NCBI GenBank assembly: GCA_021234155.1
Contig: JAJEKV010000210.1
Coordinates: forward strand, 24,501 to 88,500
Reading direction: 5' to 3'
DNA from: Isoetes taiwanensis
Taxonomy: Eukaryota; Streptophyta; Lycopodiopsida; Isoetales; Isoetaceae
DNA length: 64,000 nt
Part shown: one piece after another, positions 58,051-64,000 of the stretch
Layout: each line of letters starts with the position of its first letter
How positions within the stretch are numbered: position 1 is the stretch's first letter
Position numbers and translations under genes: made by a program
Notes under the pieces: model-generated
Told to the model about the DNA's origin: nothing
What the model saw: only the letters and a program-made list of their open reading frames with translations
Databases searched by the model: none

Positions 58051-59604
58051 GAAAGAAACTATGGCAAGGCAAAGAAGTTGAGGAAGCTCGTATGGGATGC
58101 CTGGAATAAAAATAGGAATTTCCAAACGTCTTTTGTGCAACGTTTTTGGGCAAATTAGTGCATGGCAGAAAAGTTGCACCAATGCTCGTTTAGGGCGCTC
58201 AGATCCAAAAATAGGGAGTCAAAAACGTCCTTCATGCAACTTTGGGAAACTGGGCAAAACCCTAGTAGCCAAGGCCCCTAGTGGGCTTCTGGTTCTATCT
58301 CCTGTGCGGCCTACACAACACTGGACGAGCCAGCACTAGGTGGCATTAAATGGGCCGCTCACAGGCAATAGAGCTAGAAGAAGCTAGATGGTAGGAGGCT
58401 GGGTGCTGATGCTAGGCGCTAGACATGGATGATCTATGTGAGCTACGTTCTAAGGGCACTGGATGTTAATGTTAGGAAGTGTTGATGCTAGGCGCTAAAT
58501 GCCGATGAAGAAAAATTGGAAGTTCTATCCACCGACATCGTAACTATTTTTTCATTTATGTATTTTGGTTTCCCTGTTGTAGGTCTTAATGTTAAGCTTT
58601 TATATTTTCGTGTTAAGTTGCTTGTTTTGAGGCATAGAAAGGATAATGAAAAAGGAGAGGGAGAGGAAGAGAGTTCAGACAGAAATAGGGATACACGATT
58701 ATCTGTTCAATAGAAGAACAAGACATTTTGTTTGATATTGACCATCACTTGACTCATCCGTTAAAAGCGGTTGGCATATGACAAGCTGATGAGGTTCGGT
58801 ATTAGGGGTGCAAAAGAATTATGCAAGGTGCTAAGTTGTCATGTTTCATTCGGTTTTGATGAGATGGAAAGATTATAAAATATGGAGAGAGAATCAACAA
58901 GGATCACCACCCTACCATCATGAAGTTTCATGAGAGACATTTTAGGGAGCCCATGTGAACACGAGTCTGATTTTATTGTGACATACAAAGCATCATTTAC
59001 CTATAAAGGAGCATAGAGAAAATATGAGTATTTTGTTTGTCTTTTATTTCCAGTTTAGTAGATATTCGCGGCAAGAAACTGTCTTATATTTTTTAAATTT
59101 TAAGGTTTATACATATTGGAGGTTTTAGATGTGCACCTTCAATTGCTGAGCCCTCACTAGTCACCATGATCTACTTATTTATTCCTGATTGTCTAGTACT
59201 ATCATCACTATCAAGGTCCTTGGAACTCTTTTGCAAGGTTTTTTTGAATCCTAGTAGTAATGGTTATACTATAGCCCCTTGTATGGATCCCATGACGTCT
59301 TGTTTTTTGTGGATGTTAAATATGATTCTATTCTATTCTAATTGTTTATTTCTTGTTTCCATATTTGATATGTCGTTACTCCAATTGGAATGAATAATCT
59401 ATCGAAGTGATTAAAGATTATGGGCAACATTGTTGCGTCTGAGAAGCAGTAGTGTCTTGAGCTTTAGCCACGAACGCTCCAACAGAAGTTGGTATGAACA
59501 TTACAGGCACAAAAATTGAGAATTATACGAAATGTAAGTATTCTATGATGTTTTATCATATTTTTTGTTTGTTTCTATCATATTAATTGCTTTACAATTC
59601 CCAG
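58051..59604. other. no recognisable gene
   Basis: Near-duplicate words in 58100-58260 (aaaaatagg.a.t..aaacgtc / ttgtgcaacgtttt) and 'gatgctaggcgcta' repeated at 58410-58500. Otherwise AT-rich. Confidence 0.4.
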
Positions 59605-59768
59605 ATGAAATTTCTAAGAGCAGACTTACTGGCAGTGGTTCTAGGGTTCTGTTTGTTGAGGATCTGCCTGCAAAGGAATCATCTTCAATATTGCTGCACA
59701 GTGTAGACTTTCTAGTTCAGCAGGAAAATGTGTTGATCGTAGCTCCAAGTTCTTGTATAGATAGCTAG
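59605..59768 (+). other. candidate exon of unknown gene
   Basis: Open after a good acceptor with a T-rich tract (acaattcccag). Reads DEISKSRLTGSGSRVLFVED, then LPAKESSSILLHSVDFLVQQ, to a stop. No family recognised with any confidence. Confidence 0.25.
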
Positions 59769-60775
59769 CCAGGTGATGTGCAGCAAGTTCCTCTTACTGA
59801 TAACGCCGGTCAGCTTGTACTGTGGTGAGGGAAAAGGGCAAATAATTAGGAATGCTTGAGATGCTACTTTAACATGTAATTCTGCTGGTATAGTGACTGT
59901 GATTTGGTATGACGAGAATGATGAGTTTAGGAGCTGAGTTTCAAATGTCCTGATAGTGCATGAGCACTTGGAAAATATCAGTCATCAGTTATAAGTAATT
60001 AAGGAAATTTTACAAGGTGCACTTTTAACTTCGACATCGATGTGAATCAGTTCTTGAACGTAATTTTTGCAATTTCTATGAAGAAGTATCAAGAGAGCAC
60101 TTTTGAATTTCTAAACTTTCTTAAGCTTCTGAATTTCTGGCCTTGTAACTCTTGGAGATGCTACAATAGTAGAATTTTCTCGAAGAGTGGAATTTTGGAA
60201 TTCTGGGTTCCTATAAACTCTAAATTCTAACTTCCAGAGTTTGTGAAAATTTCTTGAATAGTGGAATTATGCAATTTTGTTTCTATAAACTTTGAATTGT
60301 AACATTTGGTAATAAAAAACATTCAATTTTAGAACTTAAGTTGTATATAACTTGAAATGAAATACCTATGTTAGAATGAAATCTGTTAAAGATAAAGAAC
60401 TGGAAGTTTGAAATTTTCCAAAAAAACCTGTTAAAAATAAAGAACTGGAAGTTTGAAATTCTACTAAAAATAATCTTGATGGTGGAATTACACCTCTTAA
60501 AATAGACAGAATTTTACAGTAATCCATAATCATTACATTAGCGTGCTTATTACCAAAACTAGCATCCACAAAGTCTTGAATTACATTGGTTACCAGCGGC
60601 AAGGAAACTTTGTATAAACGTCAAGGAAAATGGATCTACATTCTTGTTTTTCATCCAATCACAGACTGTCGTGTGGTGATCATTCTGAGCGAGAATGAAT
60701 ACACGCTCTCGGGTCTTGCTTCAACCTGTTGTATCCAGTCTATTTGTGATTTTTCCTTGACGTCGTGGAAGATCA
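59769..60775. other. AT-rich, with a 34-bp tandem duplication
   Basis: The string ctgttaaagataaagaactg (plus gaagtttgaaatt) is repeated about 44 bp apart (60384-60417, 60428-60461). No gene seen. Confidence 0.4.
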
Positions 60776-60883
60776 AGAAGTCGATCATTCTTGGCATGGC
60801 AGGGGAGCTAGCTACCGCCAGCCGGCGCGACTGGCTGCTGGCCGTAGCCAGCTCCCCTGCGAGGCCAAGAATGATCTACTTCT
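60776..60883. repeat. fold-back with 40-bp arms and GC-rich loop
   Basis: Arms 60776-60815 and 60844-60883 are inverted repeats with a few mismatches. The loop (cgccagccggcgcgactggc) pairs further. A second, shorter inverted pair lies to the left: cgtcaaggaaaat (about 60619) and atttttccttgacg (about 60749). Confidence 0.8.
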
Positions 60884-61086
60884 ACATTACAAGAAGATAT
60901 ATGAACCATTCAAGAACGTAGTATCTTATGTGTTTTACAAAGTTAACAAGGAATTCTACAATACATTTATTTATCTACAAAAAATAATTATACACGGCAG
61001 TTTTGAAAACTATGTTACATATGTACAAGAAACGATGATGCGGGGTGTGAGTAAAGACTGTTACTAGAATTTTGATCATCAAGTTG
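60884..61086. other. no recognisable feature
   Basis: Repeated 'aatatgtta.atatgt/gaaactatgtt'-type AT-rich words only. Confidence 0.3.
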
Positions 61087-62649
61087 TCAAAAACGGTAGC
61101 CCCATATGTCATACACCCGAACCATTTCCGACGCTGTGCTGCATTTGGTATGCTGCTCACCTTCTAGGACTGGGTAGTCTCCAAAATTCGAACATGGGTA
61201 GTCCTCATTCTGAAAAGTCTTTCTTCCAGGGGCTCGACAATACGCCGGAAGGAAGGTTAGTTTTACTACATTTTGATTCTCATCTTTCCTTTCCAAGTTC
61301 CCAAAGCTTTTGCAGATTTCGGATAGCCCAGGTTTATTAGCATGGCATCGGGATGAATATGTTTTCAAGTTTCCACTTGGCTTCTGTAGGAAAAGTTGGC
61401 TTATTAGGCCATGGCGAGGTAGCACTACCGTCTTTATCAACGGAGCTTATTTCCCTGTAAGGTACTTTCGCTTTTGCCATGCTTTTCAACTAAAGGTTCA
61501 TGTGCTTTAGAAAGACTTTCGTCTTCTGTTGGTACTTTCTTACGCCTAATATTGGTGAGTGTGCGGGAGAAACATTTTCTTCCTTTGTCTTGCATGAGCT
61601 ATCTTTTTTTTCTCGTTTGGGTTGGGCCTGTATAGAATGCTTACGCCACTTGTACAGGGGTTCCTTCATCTTTTACCTACCATAGGATTGCTATGATGAT
61701 CTTTCATAACCTTTGCTTTGAAACCTTTCATTGATCTCGCTGCTTTAATGCCGCGTTGGTCACAACTTTTTCCGGGAATATTTGAGCTCGCAGTCTTCCT
61801 GATCTCTAGGTTAGCTTTGACACCGAGCTTCTTAATCTCATAACGAGTATCCCACTTTTTGACTATAATACAAAAAACGCTTACGATGGCGGATGCCATG
61901 GCCTTAACTACTAGAAAGATGTCATATCTCTTGTCATTATCACTTAGTCTATCCTTTTTTTTTCGGCATTAGCATTATCCTTTACCTTGGGTTTAAATTC
62001 CATTCGATGCACCTTCTTGACCTTGCTGATCCAAATAGGAGATTGACCCTGTTGCATGCCAAGAGCAATGATTAATATCATAATTGCAATGGTAAAGAAC
62101 AAATGATAGAACCGGTGTCAGAATTCTTGGTCATCTGAGCTCTCTGAATATGTACAAAGCATCTTATCAGTCCGGTCGTAAGAAGAGGTTTCACTACTTG
62201 GGTAGTTGTATCAAGGCGGATTTCTAGCTCTTGATAAAGAGAAACTAAGACAGGATCGTAGATTAATACTATTTCTACATTCAAAGCTGCTGGAACGATA
62301 AACTCTCTGCAAAGTTTTGTGTCTTGTACCTCACAATTATGGTAGTGAAGTTGGATTCTACGAGGTTCCTAAGTACATCGCATTTAGTTTTGTAAAATGC
62401 TTGTAGATGTCCACCATGTAGGAGGATAGGGCGACTCTTCAACAGAGGCTGGCCTTCCCAATCCCCTGTTTCAAATACCTTCAACACAGATTGCATGCTA
62501 TATCCCTTCGTTACCTCTACAAAAAGAGGTTCGGTTCCAAATTTTCCACATTTTCTTTGTTGTATCTGTAAGTGATCTCTTTGATGAGGCTGCCTTTCAA
62601 GTCTGTCTTGTTTCTTAAATTGTACCGTAAAAGGCTTTACACTAGCCAA
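61087..62649 (-). other. uncharacterised exon-like ORFs on the minus strand
   Basis: Three blocks on the same strand: 62649-62281 (KKQDRLERQPHQRDHLQIQQ, then FGTEPLFVEVTKGYSMQSVL and FETGDWEGQPLLKSRPILLH), 61899-61666 (KKWDTRYEIKKLGVKANLEI, then basic residues) and 61440-61087 (GLSEICKSFGNLERKDENQN). Between them a further ORF (62284-62078, VEIVLIYDPVLVSLYQELEI) may belong. Composition and spacing suggest exons of one multi-exon host gene running toward lower coordinates. I cannot name the family. Confidence 0.35.
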
Positions 62650-63790
62650 ATCTTTTCGCTAGAATGCGAGGCTGCTTGCTGCAGTGTTATCGAGCGAGAG
62701 TTGCTAAGGCTACTTACAGAACTGTTTTTGATGCCTTATATGTGTATTATTTGTCATGCGCCAGTAGCTTCGAATCTTTTGCTGCAAAAAGCAGCTCTCC
62801 TTTGTAGCATTGACAAGAAAAGTGGTTTCTTCATTCCTTACAGAGCAAGGAAGACAAAGAAACAGGAATGCAAGGAACCAAATCAATATTAACTTCTCAA
62901 ACCTGCAAAGCAAGGATATGATACTTAGAGATAGGGTAGGTATTGAAATTTTGGGAAGAATATACCTGATAGTGAACATGATGGCGCGCTTTCTTGCACA
63001 GATTGGTTGCTATGGTACTCCTATTTGCAGACTCTCATGGTCCTTATAACGAGTTATAGTGTTCTCTTGGTTGTCTCTTAAGATTTTCATTTGCCTGTTA
63101 AGATCACCTTGGTAAAAAAAACGTCACCACATAAAGGGTACATTTCGGGAGGTTTGTCATGTGAGATTGTTGACAGGTTTAGAAGAGAAGACAAACCTTA
63201 AGTTCTAGTTCAATGAACCTGGACATAAAATGGTTTGACAATTTACATTGACAGCTTTTACCCTTTTCTACGTTAATAATTTCTGGTGGCATTTTCAAGT
63301 ACTTGGTGTAATGTGGCGGCTGCTGAAATGTCTGTTCCACGGAAGTAAGCAGTGGATGTGAATATACACTTTTTACTTTTTCCTCTTCTCTTTTTTCTTT
63401 TTTGTTTGCCAACTTGGAGATGGCATTTGCAAATTCATTTGGTCGCGAGATTTCATGTAGTAAGCATTAACCGGCAGGATGAGTGCATCCATTGATCTAG
63501 AGCGTACATTGTAGCCCATTTATCAGTGTCTATTTATCTTCCTGATAATCAAGCACCGTGCTAGATTGGAGTTAATTTTGACACGTGGCATTGAGTTGTT
63601 GCCGGGGAATTTAGATAAATAGATGGATAGATAGGTTACTGCCCGTAAGAGTTTATTACTCACCCTGTGGTTTGGTGACTAGTATCTTATTTTTTGGGGT
63701 TAGCAAATATGTGTGTTCAAGTGTCTCTTAAACCTAGGTCCTTGCAAATTCTACGGATCAAACTGTTCCTTGCCGTTGGATTTAACAAGT
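62650..63790. other. no recognisable gene
   Basis: Possible upstream part of the minus-strand exon set (weak ORF 63179-63412). Otherwise AT-rich sequence without motifs. Confidence 0.35.
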
Positions 63791-63798
63791 TATATCTA

Positions 63799-63980
63799 AG
63801 GAAAAACTACCAAAATACCCTTATGAGTTTGTGTAATTACCAAAATACCCTTATGAGTTTCAAAATTACTAAAATGCCTTTGTGTATAGTAGTAGTGTGG
63901 GGGCATTTTGATAATTTTGAAACTCATAAGGGTATTTTGGTAATTACACAAACTCGTAAGGGTATTTTGGTAGTTTTCCC
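63799..63980. mobile_element. hairpin MITE with 8-bp target duplication
   Basis: A nearly perfect palindrome: arms of about 80 bp built from 'ccaaaatacccttatgagttt' units, around a short 'gtgtatagtagtagtgtgg' centre. tatatcta flanks it on both sides (63791-63798 and 63981-63988). An 8-bp duplication fits hAT-type mobilisation. No coding capacity. Confidence 0.9.
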
Positions 63981-64000
63981 TATATCTAATAACCACCCGA

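Noticed and set aside
58775-58790. ctgatgag near 58778 as a hammerhead core
   Set aside because: No matching GAAA and stem follow it.
1-64000. Telomeric repeats (TTTAGGG)n, CRISPR arrays, rRNA genes
   Set aside because: None seen; the spaced repeats present are microsatellites, minisatellites and transposon copies.

Overview
The window is nuclear DNA of a land plant. It contains plant-type LTR retrotransposons primed by initiator-Met tRNA, a PPR fragment, MITEs, interrupted exon-like blocks and long AAG/GAA microsatellites. A Penelope-like element (PLE) beside a hAT-derived gene of the ZNF862-like type points to a large, repeat-rich non-flowering plant genome (fern, lycophyte or bryophyte, less likely a conifer). 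That placement is inference. I see no clearly intact host gene; nearly everything recognisable is mobile DNA or broken gene pieces.

3.4-18.0 kb: an array of four related noncoding units (A-D, about 2.2-2.6 kb each), each starting and ending at a (GAA)n tract. Unit C continues into a degraded, intron-containing PLE coding region with a reverse transcriptase (YMDD box) and no recognisable endonuclease. Its RT reading frame runs straight into (GAA)54. All four units carry the same hairpin about 1.8 kb from their start. The outer stem differs in sequence between copies but stays paired, so it is a candidate structured RNA. I could not match it to a hammerhead.

18.4-25.8 kb: inverted and direct copies of a small LTR (one TRIM-like element with a tRNA-Met primer site), fold-back sequences, an element with 46-bp inverted ends, a PPR fragment and a palindromic minisatellite.

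26.1-39.3 kb: a complete 13.2-kb Ty3/gypsy chromovirus with 1.57-kb LTRs, a 5-bp target duplication (GATAG), PBS, PPT, gag, protease, RT-RNase H, integrase and a C-terminal chromodomain. Upstream of gag it carries an extra ORF (28376-29633) that is a histone H3 homologue. It has an ARTKQ N-terminus, a long charged insert, and an H3 histone fold ending GERP-stop. This ORF and gag are each preceded by a similar module: two copies of a ~55-bp motif about 190 bp apart, then a CTATAAATAG box about 115 bp before the ATG. A retroelement carrying an H3-like protein, a chromodomain and a duplicated internal promoter is the most unusual thing in the window.

39.3-64 kb: pieces of a family-2 glycosyltransferase and probably of an ABCC transporter, a perfect palindrome, a hAT-derived gene on the minus strand with frameshift and stop damage, a truncated gypsy gag-protease fragment, unrecognised exon-like ORFs, and a perfect hairpin MITE with an 8-bp target duplication.

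Repeat copies (LTR pair, PLE units C and D) differ largely by small indels and swaps at C/G-rich and CAG/CTG sites. Many frameshifts may therefore be assembly errors rather than decay.
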